From Actinoplanes sandaracinus (GTDB taxonomy: Bacteria > Actinomycetota > Actinomycetes > Mycobacteriales > Micromonosporaceae), in NCBI RefSeq assembly GCF_030009775.1, contig NZ_JASCTH010000037.1, positions 37,092-101,091 of the forward strand: a stretch of 64,000 nt of DNA, in the 5' to 3' direction. Both the position numbers and the translations under genes were made by a program. The notes beneath the pieces were generated by a model. It saw nothing but the letters and a program-made list of their open reading frames with translations. It was not told the origin of the DNA and ran no database searches. Shown here one piece after another: positions 8,131-17,635 of the stretch (positions are counted from its first letter, which is position 1; every line of letters starts with the position of its first letter).

Positions 8131-11100
8131 TCAGTGGTCTTCTAGCCTAATCGGTGGTCGGTACCCGATAAGCGGCGCTGCGACCTGGATCATGTCGAGT
8201 TCACCGTTGTTCGCAGCGTAGCCGCGTCCGATGGTCATTCGGACTGGGGTGCGACGGGGAAGGGTTACGCCGAGTAGGTCGCCGTCCAGGTCGACGTTCG
8301 GCCGTAGCAGGAGTCCTGTTTTGGAGCGCCGGACGGTCGAGGTCCAGTGCCCGTACAGCGTCCTCAGCGAGTCGGAGCGTCCCGCGGCGATCACATGCAG
8401 GTCGGGGCGGCCAGAGGAGAACAGGCCCGCGATCGCGCTGTCCGCGTCGTCGAAGCTCTCGGCGTCATCGATCAACACTACTACGGGGCCGGTGACGGTT
8501 CGGATGGACGCGAACACTGCCGTAGCCTCACCGCCGGCCGTCGCGAAGCGGTCCAATGCAGGGCACTCCCGCAGTGGGCACCGGCGCCCGCCGGTAGCGA
8601 CCAGATGCAGTTCGCCGCCCTGTTGCCCGGTGCGCAGCGATGCGGCGATGGTCCACAAGGCGAGACTCTTCCCGGACCGCGCCGGCCCGGTCACCAGAGC
8701 GTGATCACCCTCGTACAGTTCCAGGTGGGCGACCCCCAGGTCGGACTGGCGCATCCCGATCGGGATGCGCCACGGTTCACTGGTCAGGTCGCTGATCGCA
8801 CCGAGCGACGCGAACGACACCTCGGCCGGCAGCATGCCGATCGGGCTCGCCAGGCGGGTCGCTTGCGGGTACCGCGCGGCGACGGCGGCGACCGCTGCCA
8901 TCAGCGACGGTGTGGGCCGCCCGAACTGGATCTGCAGCCCGCTCGGCACCATGACGGCCCGCCCCGGTATCGGCTGCGGAACGTTCTTGCGGGTCAGGCC
9001 GGCGGACACGTAGTCGTAGGGGTCGGGCAGCCGGAACAACCACTTGTGGGTCGTGACCGACATCCAGGCGTTGGGGGCGGTGTTGAGCCGGTCCGCCGTC
9101 ACCGCGAACGAGATGCCCATGTCCGTCCCGTCGGCGTACACGCGGGTCACCTCGTCGATCAGTTCCAGCCCTTCGGTGTCGTCGAACTCGGCGCGCATGG
9201 CGGAGAGATTGTCGATCAGGACGAGGGTCCGTCGGCGTGGTGCTCCGCCGCGCCGGCGGTCGAGCTCAGCGCGCAGGTGCCGGACCAGCCGTACCTGCCG
9301 CTCGCGGTCATCGGCGAGGATCACCGATCCGGTGTGGGGCAGTCCTTCCAACGCCTTGAGGTCGCCGGCTCCGAAGTCGAGCGCGTACACCTCCAGTTCC
9401 TCCGGGGAGAGCACGGTGGCGAGGCTGAGCGCCAGGTCGGCGAGGGCCGTCGTCGTACCGCTGCCGGGGATGCCGAAGATCAGCAGGTTGCCCTCCACAG
9501 GGTCCCAGCCCGCGGGGTATTGGGTCTGCCGGCGGGGATCGTCGGCGAGCGCTACGACGGCCCGTGCCGCACCCGGTGTTGGAACGGCAGCGGCTACCAG
9601 GTCGGCGACGTCGATGTGCGCCGGCAGCGGCTCCGGCCACGGACGCCGGGGCGGCGGGATGTTCTCGGCCCGGTTGGCCGCGATGGCGGCGTCCACGAGA
9701 CGCGCCAGGTCCGACCTTTGCGGCTCCGGGTTGCCGGCCGGGTCCACCGCGCTGCCCGCCTCCTCGATCTTCGGGCGGAGTGCCGGCCCGAACACGAAGG
9801 GCGCGACGTCGACGGCTGTGTCGGCGTTCTCGTCGGTCACGCAGGTGACCAGGGCGGTCTGGATGGGCACGATCTCGCCGGGGCCGAGCCGGATGTAGGC
9901 CCGTCCGGGCAGGTGCCGGCTCAGTGCCGCCGCGTCGGGCCTGTCGATGACGTCGACGGAGTCGGCAGCGTCCTGCACGCGCAGGGCGATACGCAGGTTG
10001 GTGTTCGTCCGGATGTTGTCGTTGATCGCGCCTGCCGGTCGCTGCGTCGCCAGGATCATGTGTACGCCGAGCGTGCGACCTCGCTGGGCGACGCTGACGA
10101 GCGAGGAGAGGAACTCCGGGTTCTCCTTCGCCAGCGTCGCGAACTCGTCGATCACGACGACCAGCCGGGGGAGAGGCTCCGGGAGATGAAGCGCGAGGTA
10201 CTCCTGCAGATTGTCCGCTCCGGCGGCGCGCAGCGTCCGCTCCCGATACTGGACCTCGGCTTCCAGGGACTGCAATGCCCGTTCGGCCAGTTGCTCGTCG
10301 AGGTCGGTGACCATGCCGACGGTGTGCGGCAGTCGCGCGCATTCGTCGAACGCGGCGCCGCCCTTGAAGTCCATGAGGATGAACGTCAGGTGCGTCGGAT
10401 CGATGCGTACGGCCAGCGCGGCGACCAGACTGCGCAGCAGTTCGCTCTTGCCCGAGCCGGTGGTGCCACCGACGAGACCGTGCGGCCCGTCACGGACGAG
10501 ATCGAGGTTGAAGACGCCGCGTTCGGTGACGCCCAGTGGCGCCACCGGTCCGGCGGTGGGCCCGGTGAGCCGCCATTGTTTGCGGATCGACTCGGCATCG
10601 ATTCGTTCCATCTCCAGCAGCGGCAGCAACCGTACGCTGTCGGGTAGTCCGGCGCCGGGCTGGTGCAGTTCGGGGTCTTCGAACCGGGCGAGGTTGCGCG
10701 CGCAGGTGCGGGCGGTCGGCACCGCAAGACCGGCGAGGAGGACGTCGCCGATCTCGGCGCCCTCCTCGGGTCGGCGGACGATAGCGTCGCCGTCTGAATT
10801 CAGGACCTCGATGATGGTGTTGCAGGCGGCCGGCAGACGGTCCGCGGAGGAGGAGACCACGATCCCCGCGACCGGCACCGTGGCCGCGGCCGAGGCGTGG
10901 TGTCCTCGGTCGTCGGCGGCGCTCAGCAGATCCCGGGCGGGCGCGTTCTTGCCTTCGGTGAGAACGTCAGAGTCGAGGACGACCAGCACGGTTCCTGTCC
11001 CGGCGCCGCCGGCGAGCGCGCGGAGAAGCGTGTCGCTGGTGTCACGCTGGGCGGACAACCACCTGTCACCGCCGCTGGTGCCGCGGGTGTGCGGCAGCCA

Positions 11101-12423
11101 TTTGCACCACTCCCAGTCCGGTTCCCGGCCCGGGTCGACGAAGACACCGATCGTCAGGTCGGCGGGCCCCTGATGGACGGCCGCCTGGCAGACCAGGCTT
11201 CGCGCGGTGGCCAGCGCGGCAGCGCGATCACCGACGACGCCGACGACACCGCCATGGGACAGATCGACACAGACCGGCGCGGCCCGCAGCCGGCTGGATT
11301 CCAGCGCCGTTGCCGTTTCCGGCGGAAGTTTGGCGGCGCTGTTCGTGACCGGTGGCTGCCATGGCAGGTCGGCCAGGCCGGCGAAAAGCCGCAGGAAGTC
11401 CTCGTGCTGCGTTCGTCGCTCCCACAGTCGCACGCTCGGCAGAGCGGCACGGCGGAGAATCTCACCAGGGTCGGGACACAGCTCCCTCAGCCGGGAACGC
11501 TCGGCCACCCCGGTCTCGCCGACGCGGCGCTCGAACTCGCCGACTTCGGTTTCGTAGCGACGGCGGTCCCGCTTGGCGCCCTGCTGGCTTCGCCGACGCG
11601 ACTCCAGGTAGATGCCGACGACGAGGAACGGACTCAGTACGGCTACCAGGGCGAGCGCGAGTTTCCCGGCACTGACCCTCATCAGGAGCACGGCCAGGCA
11701 CAGCGGGCCGACGAACGACACGACGCTGAAGTGGGGCTTCGCCGGCTCACCCGGTTCGGTCGGCACTTCGATCGGCCCGGGTATCGGCGCTCTGGCCGGT
11801 CGTGGAGGCCGGTTGAACGAGACCGTGCCCCCCAGGCCCGGCGGGCGCCTGAGGTCCAGGCCACGCGGCCGGTCGGTGGCGGCGACCGGGCGGATGGTGA
11901 AGCCCAGCGCACCGGCTTGGATCACGCACCCTGGGCTGACCTCGGCGGCTTCCACCGGTCGCAAGTAGGTCCCGTCGACGAGTGTTCCGTTGCCGGATCC
12001 CGGGTCGACGATCGTGCCGGTGCCCGACTCGGCGAGCTCGATCTCGCAGTGGTGCCGGGAGACGGTCGGATGGTCCAGCACGATCGTGCCGGCCCGGTCA
12101 CGGCCCAGCGACGACCGTCCGGCCACCAGAGGGAACACTCGTCCGGCTTCCGTACCAGCGACGGCAACGAGTTCGAACCCCGCCTCGTTCGCCGCCGCCG
12201 GGCCGGACGGTTCGTCCGGTGGCGCTGTCAGGATGCCGCCCTCATGCAACCCGGACTCGACCACCAAGCAGGAGGAAGGCACCACCCGATCATCAACGGC
12301 GACCGACGGCGGCACGGGTGTTCCCCGCACCGCTCGGACAAGATCGCCGAGCGTCGCATCGGGATTGCGCAGCTCCACGTCGAGCTCGTGGTCACCGTCG
12401 TCGGCCCGGAAAACGATCTGCAT
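8131..12423 (-). CDS. eccC: FHA-domain EccC-type type VII secretion ATPase (FtsK/SpoIIIE)
   Basis: This 1430-residue protein begins with a ubiquitin-like segment (1-65). An FHA domain follows at about 98-165 (GRSSLGRD, SRHH, GSGNGT), then two membrane segments at about 232-272, then three FtsK/SpoIIIE ATPase modules. Module 1 has a full Walker A (GGTTGSGKSELL, about 652-663) and Walker B-type strands (FILMDFKGG, LVVVIDEF). Module 2 has a weak P-loop (GIPGSGTTT, near 1000) and module 3 GPARSGKS (near 1260). This architecture is that of the EccC motor that recruits and exports WXG100 partners and toxins. The FHA domain could read phosphothreonine made by the neighbouring kinases (inference). 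No EccB, EccD or EccE is in the window, so the remainder of the secretion machine must lie elsewhere. Confidence 0.88.
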   Translation of the reverse strand: MQIVFRADDGDHELDVELRNPDATLGDLVRAVRGTPVPPSVAVDDRVVPSSCLVVESGLHEGGILTAPPDEPSGPAAANEAGFELVAVAGTEAGRVFPLVAGRSSLGRDRAGTIVLDHPTVSRHHCEIELAESGTGTIVDPGSGNGTLVDGTYLRPVEAAEVSPGCVIQAGALGFTIRPVAATDRPRGLDLRRPPGLGGTVSFNRPPRPARAPIPGPIEVPTEPGEPAKPHFSVVSFVGPLCLAVLLMRVSAGKLALALVAVLSPFLVVGIYLESRRRSQQGAKRDRRRYETEVGEFERRVGETGVAERSRLRELCPDPGEILRRAALPSVRLWERRTQHEDFLRLFAGLADLPWQPPVTNSAAKLPPETATALESSRLRAAPVCVDLSHGGVVGVVGDRAAALATARSLVCQAAVHQGPADLTIGVFVDPGREPDWEWCKWLPHTRGTSGGDRWLSAQRDTSDTLLRALAGGAGTGTVLVVLDSDVLTEGKNAPARDLLSAADDRGHHASAAATVPVAGIVVSSSADRLPAACNTIIEVLNSDGDAIVRRPEEGAEIGDVLLAGLAVPTARTCARNLARFEDPELHQPGAGLPDSVRLLPLLEMERIDAESIRKQWRLTGPTAGPVAPLGVTERGVFNLDLVRDGPHGLVGGTTGSGKSELLRSLVAALAVRIDPTHLTFILMDFKGGAAFDECARLPHTVGMVTDLDEQLAERALQSLEAEVQYRERTLRAAGADNLQEYLALHLPEPLPRLVVVIDEFATLAKENPEFLSSLVSVAQRGRTLGVHMILATQRPAGAINDNIRTNTNLRIALRVQDAADSVDVIDRPDAAALSRHLPGRAYIRLGPGEIVPIQTALVTCVTDENADTAVDVAPFVFGPALRPKIEEAGSAVDPAGNPEPQRSDLARLVDAAIAANRAENIPPPRRPWPEPLPAHIDVADLVAAAVPTPGAARAVVALADDPRRQTQYPAGWDPVEGNLLIFGIPGSGTTTALADLALSLATVLSPEELEVYALDFGAGDLKALEGLPHTGSVILADDRERQVRLVRHLRAELDRRRGGAPRRRTLVLIDNLSAMRAEFDDTEGLELIDEVTRVYADGTDMGISFAVTADRLNTAPNAWMSVTTHKWLFRLPDPYDYVSAGLTRKNVPQPIPGRAVMVPSGLQIQFGRPTPSLMAAVAAVAARYPQATRLASPIGMLPAEVSFASLGAISDLTSEPWRIPIGMRQSDLGVAHLELYEGDHALVTGPARSGKSLALWTIAASLRTGQQGGELHLVATGGRRCPLRECPALDRFATAGGEATAVFASIRTVTGPVVVLIDDAESFDDADSAIAGLFSSGRPDLHVIAAGRSDSLRTLYGHWTSTVRRSKTGLLLRPNVDLDGDLLGVTLPRRTPVRMTIGRGYAANNGELDMIQVAAPLIGYRPPIRLEDH

Positions 12424-12667
12424 GAGTCACCTCACCGGGCGACTCGCCTCGCATGTCACCCGTGTCACAAAGCCGCAGCGGTCCTTACCGGCGGTGTCGC
12501 CGCGTCCCGTCGGGGAAACCTGAGGACATCGTCTGTCCCATGGCTGCGTCGCTGCGTCGCTCGCTGCCGCAACGGCGCCGTAGCCTCTAGGGCCACCGTA
12601 GTGACAACGGCATGCTCTGCGCCGCGACTCCGCGATACCGGACGGCACGCCTGTGCCGTGCCAAGGA

Positions 12668-14071
12668 TCAGGATGGCTCGAGAAGAACTGATTTGTATCC
12701 GTCGTAGTTGTACATCCACCAGGTAGCGGCCAACTGAGCGCCACGGCAGTCAGTGCCATGGGAACTGCGGCAGTTACGAGCGACGGCCCCACCGGTTTGG
12801 TTGTTCAAGAACCAGTGGACGCCTTCCTCCTCGACATCGTAGGCGCCGTACCGGTACCACATGTGCGACGGACGTCCGTCGTTCCAGCCGGCGTCCCGGG
12901 GATAGAGGCACACGTAACCGGCCGGGCAGCCCTGATACGCGGCAACCACTGGCGGTGAGGCGGTCGACGGCAGCGGCGTTCCGAGCCGTACGCCGGGAGT
13001 GGCGATCGGCGTCGGCGCAGGCGTCGACGGTACGAGCGGACTGGCCGGCGCCGAGGCGGCCGGCGGTCCCTCCTTGAGCGGCCGGTCGACTCGTGTCGCC
13101 AGTAATCTGGCCATCGCACCGGCAGCCAGCAGGAGCACGCCGCTTGCGGCGGCCGCCCATATCGTCATGCGCCGGTGCTTGGTGCGGAAACCGGACGCTT
13201 CCTCGGGTCTGCTGGTTTCCGGTGAACGACGGCGCAGCACGGTCTCCGCAGCCCAACGCGACGACGAAACGGGCGGCAGAGCCCGCAAATCCGCCAGAGC
13301 GGGCAGGGCTTCGCGAAGCAGGGGGCCGGCGGCACGGGCGGTCGGTCGGTCCCGCGGGTCGCCGGCCAGGAATCGGCGTACGAGGGCCCGTAGTGGATCC
13401 GGCACGTCGGCGACGCAGGGCGCCTCGGTGCCTTCAGGGCGGGTACCGGTGAGCATCTCGACGAGGCATACGCCGAGGGCGAACATGTCCGCCGCGGCGG
13501 TCACCGGGCCGCCGTCGCGGATGTCCGGCGCCAGGTATCCGGCGGTGCCGCCGATGGAGGTCGAAGTCCAGCCCGCGTCCACCAACCAGACGGCCACACC
13601 GAAGTCGCTGATCTTCACCGAGGGTGGCTGCGTGTGCGGATCAACGAGGATGTTCTCCGGCTTCAGATCCATGTGCACGATTCCCTGGGCGTGGGCCGCC
13701 GCCAGCCCGGCGGCCAGGTCCGCGGTGATGGCGCAAGCGTCCACCGGTGGCAGCGTGCCGCCTTGATCAGCCAGGTACCGGCGCAGGTCGGGTCCGTCGA
13801 CGTACTCCATCAACAGCGCAAGCCGGCCGCGGTCGAGGATCAGATCGTGCACCGCGACGATCGCGTCGTGCCGCAGGGTGCGCAGCACGGCCTCCTCTTC
13901 CAGGAACCGGGTGCGGATCCGCCGGTCGGCGGCCAGCTCGGGGCAGAAGACCTTCGCTGCCAGTGGTGATCCGCCGTCGCGATGGGTCGCTCGCCGTACC
14001 ACGCCGCTGGCGCCCTGCCCGATGATCTCGTGCAACACGTAGTCCTGGCCGAGGGCTTCTTCGCCGGCCAT
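12668..14071 (-). CDS. Transmembrane Ser/Thr kinase with extracellular I36-like domain
   Basis: This is a 467-residue protein. The kinase domain is at about 9-260: glycine loop GQGASG, Lys40, HMDLKPEN at 133-140, DFG at 156-158 and APD in place of APE. One membrane helix lies at about 303-323, followed by a Pro/Ala/Thr-rich linker. The C-terminal ~90 residues contain four cysteines and many aromatics (CPAGYVCLY, WWMYNYDGYKSV), resembling the peptidase inhibitor I36 / beta-gamma-crystallin fold found in secreted actinobacterial proteins. The HRD arginine is Met, so it is a non-RD kinase like its paralogue at 1-693. It lies upstream of the EccC gene on the same strand with a 244-nt gap. The outside domain probably senses a wall or protein ligand (inference). 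Confidence 0.88.
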   Translation of the reverse strand: MAGEEALGQDYVLHEIIGQGASGVVRRATHRDGGSPLAAKVFCPELAADRRIRTRFLEEEAVLRTLRHDAIVAVHDLILDRGRLALLMEYVDGPDLRRYLADQGGTLPPVDACAITADLAAGLAAAHAQGIVHMDLKPENILVDPHTQPPSVKISDFGVAVWLVDAGWTSTSIGGTAGYLAPDIRDGGPVTAAADMFALGVCLVEMLTGTRPEGTEAPCVADVPDPLRALVRRFLAGDPRDRPTARAAGPLLREALPALADLRALPPVSSSRWAAETVLRRRSPETSRPEEASGFRTKHRRMTIWAAAASGVLLLAAGAMARLLATRVDRPLKEGPPAASAPASPLVPSTPAPTPIATPGVRLGTPLPSTASPPVVAAYQGCPAGYVCLYPRDAGWNDGRPSHMWYRYGAYDVEEEGVHWFLNNQTGGAVARNCRSSHGTDCRGAQLAATWWMYNYDGYKSVLLEPS

Positions 14072-14328
14072 TGCCCGCCTCCCACGGCGCTCGGCTGGTC
14101 AGGAGTTGGCCCCGTGGCACGTCGCTGGCGCAGCAACACGAGTACGCCGCATCGCCAGTACCCTACGAATGGGCCGATACGGGCAACGTGTCTGACGCTA
14201 CCGGCGATTGGCCGCGCAGATTGTCAGATCGCACACGACGATGGCGTCAAGCACGGTGGGGTGGATTTTCCTCGGGCGGGCCGTAGCCATCCGAGGCCCC
14301 TAATCGGGATGCCAGTGAGATGCTTCTA

Positions 14329-14357
14329 GCCCCGCACGGCGGTCCGCTGTGCGGGGC
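14329..14357. terminator. GC-rich hairpin
   Basis: A perfect 9-bp stem (GCCCCGCAC at 14329-14337 with GTGCGGGGC at 14349-14357) closes an 11-nt loop. There is no T-tract on either side and no gene end immediately beside it, so its direction and function are uncertain. Confidence 0.5.
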
Positions 14358-14414
14358 GTGCTGACCCGCCGTCCACCGGCCCGAAGCCCGCAGGCAGGCT
14401 GCCGGAGGCGGGCG

Positions 14415-14510
14415 GGCCGATCCACCCGGACGATCCGGTGCACCAGGCGCTCGTGCTGATGTTGGGGCATCAGTCGCAGCGCGAGATTCTGCGGTCGGGG
14501 TTGACGTGTT
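14415..14510 (+). pseudogene. Serine recombinase fragment
   Basis: The + strand here encodes HPDDPVHQALVLMLGHQSQREILRS, which resembles the stretch just ahead of the Recombinase domain of large serine recombinases, including the conserved SQREILRS-like helix. It has no start, catalytic serine domain or DNA-binding tail, and it runs into a stop soon after. It is a small relic. The rest of 14072-14721 contains only a GC-rich hairpin and no supportable gene. Confidence 0.5.
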
Positions 14511-14721
14511 CGAGATCAACACTTCGGATACGCGCACGGTGATAGCGGTCACCGGGTTGGCGCTGCTCCCGCTCGTGGAGTCGCTGACCCTTTCTGAGGG
14601 CGTGGTGACCAAGGGTAGCGAATCGGAACTCAGCAAGACGACGGCTTAAATATTGTCAAAGTTCGATGTAGCGTGGGAGCGCTCCCGTATTGCGTCCGCC
14701 ACTCTGCTCAAGGAGCCGACC

Positions 14722-15966
14722 ATGTCGCAACGGCGTCGTTGCACGGCCACCATGCTGGCCGGCCTGCTCGTTCTGGCCCTGTCCGCGCTGCCGTTGACCT
14801 CGGTGTCGGTGGCCGCCACCGCCGCGGCTGGCATGTCCCACAGCCGTCCGGTGCCACTCACTGAGCTGACCGTGGTGTCCGAACAGGTGGCTTCCGGTCT
14901 GCGGCGTCCGATCGCGATCACCGGGCTGCCGGACGGCCGGATGCTGATCGCGGAGAAGAACGGCACTATCCGCGCCTACCACCCCGACACCGGCCTGGCG
15001 CTCGAGCCGGTACTCGATCTCTCCGCCCGCGTCGACACGTCGGACAACGAGCGCGGCCTGCTCGGTATCACGCCCGCGCCGAACTTCGCACGGACCGGGA
15101 TCCTCTACGTGGCCTACACGAGCCTGCCGGCCGGCGCGCTGACCCTGGCGCGACTGCCCATCGGCGCCCCGCAACGGCTGCAGGTGCTGCTCACCCAGGA
15201 GCACGCCGAGTACGGCAACCACAACGGCGGACAGGTAGCGTTCGGCCGCGACGGCTACCTCTACTGGTCCACCGGCGACGGCGGCCACGCGAACGACCCG
15301 TTCAAGGCCGGTCAGGACCTCGGCACCCTGCTCGGCAAGATCGTGCGGATCGACGTCAACCGGACCTGCGGGGCGAAGCCCTACTGCGTACCCTCCACCA
15401 ACCCGTTCGTCCGGACGCCGGGCGCGCGGCCGGAGATCTGGCTCTACGGGCTGCGTAATCCGTGGCGGTTCTCCGTCGACCCGGTCGACAACTCGCTGTG
15501 GGTCGGTGACGTCGGCCAGGGCCTGATCGAAGAGATCAACCACATCCGTCCCTGGCAGGGCGGGGCCAACCTCGGCTGGTCCTGCAAGGAGGGCACCCCG
15601 GTCTTCGACCCGGAGCAATGCCGGCCCGGCGTGCGGTACGTCGACCCGGTCTTCGAGTACGAACACTTCCTCACGGAGAGCTGCTCGGTGATCGGCGGCG
15701 TGGTGTACCGAGGGTCCCGGACCCCCGAGGCGTGGGGAACCTACGTCGCGAGCGACTACTGCGCGCCTCGTGTGTTCGCCGTGCGGCCCAAGCGCGACGG
15801 CGGCTACGAGACGGCCACGATCGGCAACTTCCCCACCCAGCCGACCGCGATCGGTACCGACGTGCACGGCGAGTTGTACGTGCTCAGCGACTTCCCGGGA
15901 TGGCTGAGCCGGGTGCGGTTTGAGCGAGTCCGGCCAGTCTCTGGCGGCGGGGCGACGACTCGCTGA
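14722..15966 (+). CDS. Secreted PQQ-type sugar dehydrogenase (glucose/sorbosone dehydrogenase family)
   Basis: This 414-residue protein starts at the ATG 14722, six bases after AAGGAG; the longer in-frame start lacks a ribosome site. An N-terminal signal peptide (RRR, hydrophobic core, Ala-rich cleavage area, about residues 1-37) precedes a six-bladed beta-propeller. Conserved pieces include LRRPIAITGLPDGRMLIAEK, NERGLLGI, the catalytic-type NHNGGQ with FGRDGYLYWSTGDGG, GLRNPWRFS and GDVGQGLIEEIN. Two Cys pairs are consistent with export. Family members oxidise aldose sugars or act as soluble PQQ-dependent dehydrogenases outside the membrane. No PQQ synthesis genes are nearby, so the cofactor must come from elsewhere. 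It stands alone as a single gene. Confidence 0.88.
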   Translation: MSQRRRCTATMLAGLLVLALSALPLTSVSVAATAAAGMSHSRPVPLTELTVVSEQVASGLRRPIAITGLPDGRMLIAEKNGTIRAYHPDTGLALEPVLDLSARVDTSDNERGLLGITPAPNFARTGILYVAYTSLPAGALTLARLPIGAPQRLQVLLTQEHAEYGNHNGGQVAFGRDGYLYWSTGDGGHANDPFKAGQDLGTLLGKIVRIDVNRTCGAKPYCVPSTNPFVRTPGARPEIWLYGLRNPWRFSVDPVDNSLWVGDVGQGLIEEINHIRPWQGGANLGWSCKEGTPVFDPEQCRPGVRYVDPVFEYEHFLTESCSVIGGVVYRGSRTPEAWGTYVASDYCAPRVFAVRPKRDGGYETATIGNFPTQPTAIGTDVHGELYVLSDFPGWLSRVRFERVRPVSGGGATTR

Positions 15967-16653
15967 ACCCGGGGGGCAAACCTCCGCGTTTCCTCCGGTA
16001 TCCATAGCGAAACCCTCAGGAGTGAAGTCATCGCGCGTGGTGCATGACTTCTGAAGTCTTCTCCTCCGGACGCCCGTCGTGAAGGGTCCACAAGCCCCGG
16101 GTCGCAGCAATCACCCGTATCCACACCCGCGCGAAGCGCTGTTTGACGTCCGGAGCCGAAACGACGGGCTCAGCGCTCGGCGGCCCCCTCGTAGGACCGG
16201 CGGCGCCACCGACGGCCCGCACCTCGTGCGGCAGTCCTGGCGGCGGCCAACGCCGTACTTCACCTGCGGCTGACCGACCGCATCTGGCGGTGCCGGCAAA
16301 CCAGGGCAGAGGCCAACGGCCTCAACTGAGTTCCGGCCGACGTACGAAGGATCGGCTTGCGGCCACCGGGTTCGCTGCCGCCGAGATCACTCTCGGGCCG
16401 CTGATCGACGGCGCGGCCGCCGCCGCGATCCTCACGGTGGAAGGCAGGGCCTGCGTGGTGGCCTCGGCTCATCGGCGGCTGACGGCCTCGGCACGCGCAA
16501 CGGGCCGTATTCGGCGGCGAAGGCGGCCTTCACCGCCCTGCGGTGGTCCGATCGAGGGACCATCGGTATCGATCGACATAGGTGGTCGTTCCCAGGGTAG
16601 AAGCGTAGCGAGGGAGCACAGCCGGCCTAGCGTTGACATCTGAAGGAGCTGCC
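15967..16653. other. Gene-poor spacer, possible eroded ORF
   Basis: These ~690 bases contain no gene I can support. One + frame (16346-16510) reads Ala-rich but plausible protein (GFAAAEITLGPLIDG and on) without a start codon or ribosome site, and could be an eroded gene. The last ~60 bases hold the ribosome site of the AraC gene. Confidence 0.5.
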
Positions 16654-17625
16654 GTGGAGCTGACGCACACTCCGGTGCGGCGTGCCGAGATGGAGACGAA
16701 GGACCTGGCGGTGGCCGAGGAACTTCTCAGCCGCGACTATGTCGAGTACCGGCCACAACTGGTGCGCCACCGAGCGGACTTCGTCTTCCGGGCGCAGTCC
16801 GCAGCGGTCGGCGGGTGCGGTGTCGATCGCGTGCGGAACTGGGCAACCCTCGAGGGAACCGTCGATGCCCTCGGCGAGGTGGCGGCGCTGGTCGTCACCG
16901 CGGGCCGCTACGCCATCCGGGAGGACCACGACTACCGCCCCGTCGCGCCCGGCACCGCGGTACTGCTGCCGACCAGCACCTCGGTACCCATCCGATGGGA
17001 CCGGGTCGACGTTCAGATGGTCCGTTTCCCGATCGCGGCGGTGACCCGGGCCGCGGGCCGGCTCGGCGTCGAGCCGGTGGACTTCCGCTTCGTGGCGACC
17101 GCGCCCTTGTCGGCCGCCCACAACCGGCACTGGGTGTCCACGGTGGGATACCTCGAACGGGCCTTCGACGGGCCGGAACCCGCCATCGCCTATCCGCTGC
17201 TGCGCGAGAGCATGCTGCAGTCCCTTGCCGCGGTGGCGATTGCTGTCTTTCCCAACACGACCATGAGCGTCGACTACGCCGCCGGTCCCGGCCGCATCAC
17301 CCCGGCAGCGATACGGCGAGCGATCGCGTATCTGGACGCGTACGCCGCTGAACCGCTCACCCTCGAGCAGGTCGCGGCGGCGGCCGGCATCAGCGTGCGG
17401 GGCCTGCAAGCGGGTTTCGCCCGGCACCGGGGCGTCAGCCCGATGGCGTACTTGCGACGGGTCCGCATGGAGCGCGCCCACCGCGACCTCCAGGCCGGTG
17501 ACCGGTCGCGCGGGGACACGGTCGCCGCGATCGCCCGGCGGTGGGGTTTCGCCGCCCCGGGCCGTTTCGCCGTGGAGTACCGCAGAGTCTTCGGCCGATC
17601 ACCGGGCCGTACGCTGCGCGCCTGA
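16654..17625 (+). CDS. AraC-family transcriptional regulator (first of two)
   Basis: This 323-residue regulator starts at GTG 16654, five bases after GAAGGAG. The N-terminal ~200 residues form a cupin-like ligand-binding region of the AraC-binding-like type. The C-terminal ~105 residues hold two helix-turn-helix motifs: EPLTLEQVAAAAGISVRGLQAGF for the first and VAAIARRWGFAAPGRFAVEYRRVFG for the second, followed by the family-typical SPGRTLR end. It is followed 10 nt downstream by a second AraC gene of the same size and design, suggesting an old duplication. No target operon is next to it on the same strand, and the effector is unknown. Confidence 0.9.
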   Translation: MELTHTPVRRAEMETKDLAVAEELLSRDYVEYRPQLVRHRADFVFRAQSAAVGGCGVDRVRNWATLEGTVDALGEVAALVVTAGRYAIREDHDYRPVAPGTAVLLPTSTSVPIRWDRVDVQMVRFPIAAVTRAAGRLGVEPVDFRFVATAPLSAAHNRHWVSTVGYLERAFDGPEPAIAYPLLRESMLQSLAAVAIAVFPNTTMSVDYAAGPGRITPAAIRRAIAYLDAYAAEPLTLEQVAAAAGISVRGLQAGFARHRGVSPMAYLRRVRMERAHRDLQAGDRSRGDTVAAIARRWGFAAPGRFAVEYRRVFGRSPGRTLRA

Positions 17626-17635
17626 AGGGGTACCG

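Noticed and set aside
8347..12726. Two long + frames opposite the EccC gene
   Set aside because: They lie antisense to clear FHA and ATPase motifs, and their composition is biased (Arg, Gly, Gln) with no domains.
14656..16110. A 484-codon minus frame opposite the sugar dehydrogenase
   Set aside because: The + gene has a signal peptide, ribosome site and propeller motifs; the minus frame has none.
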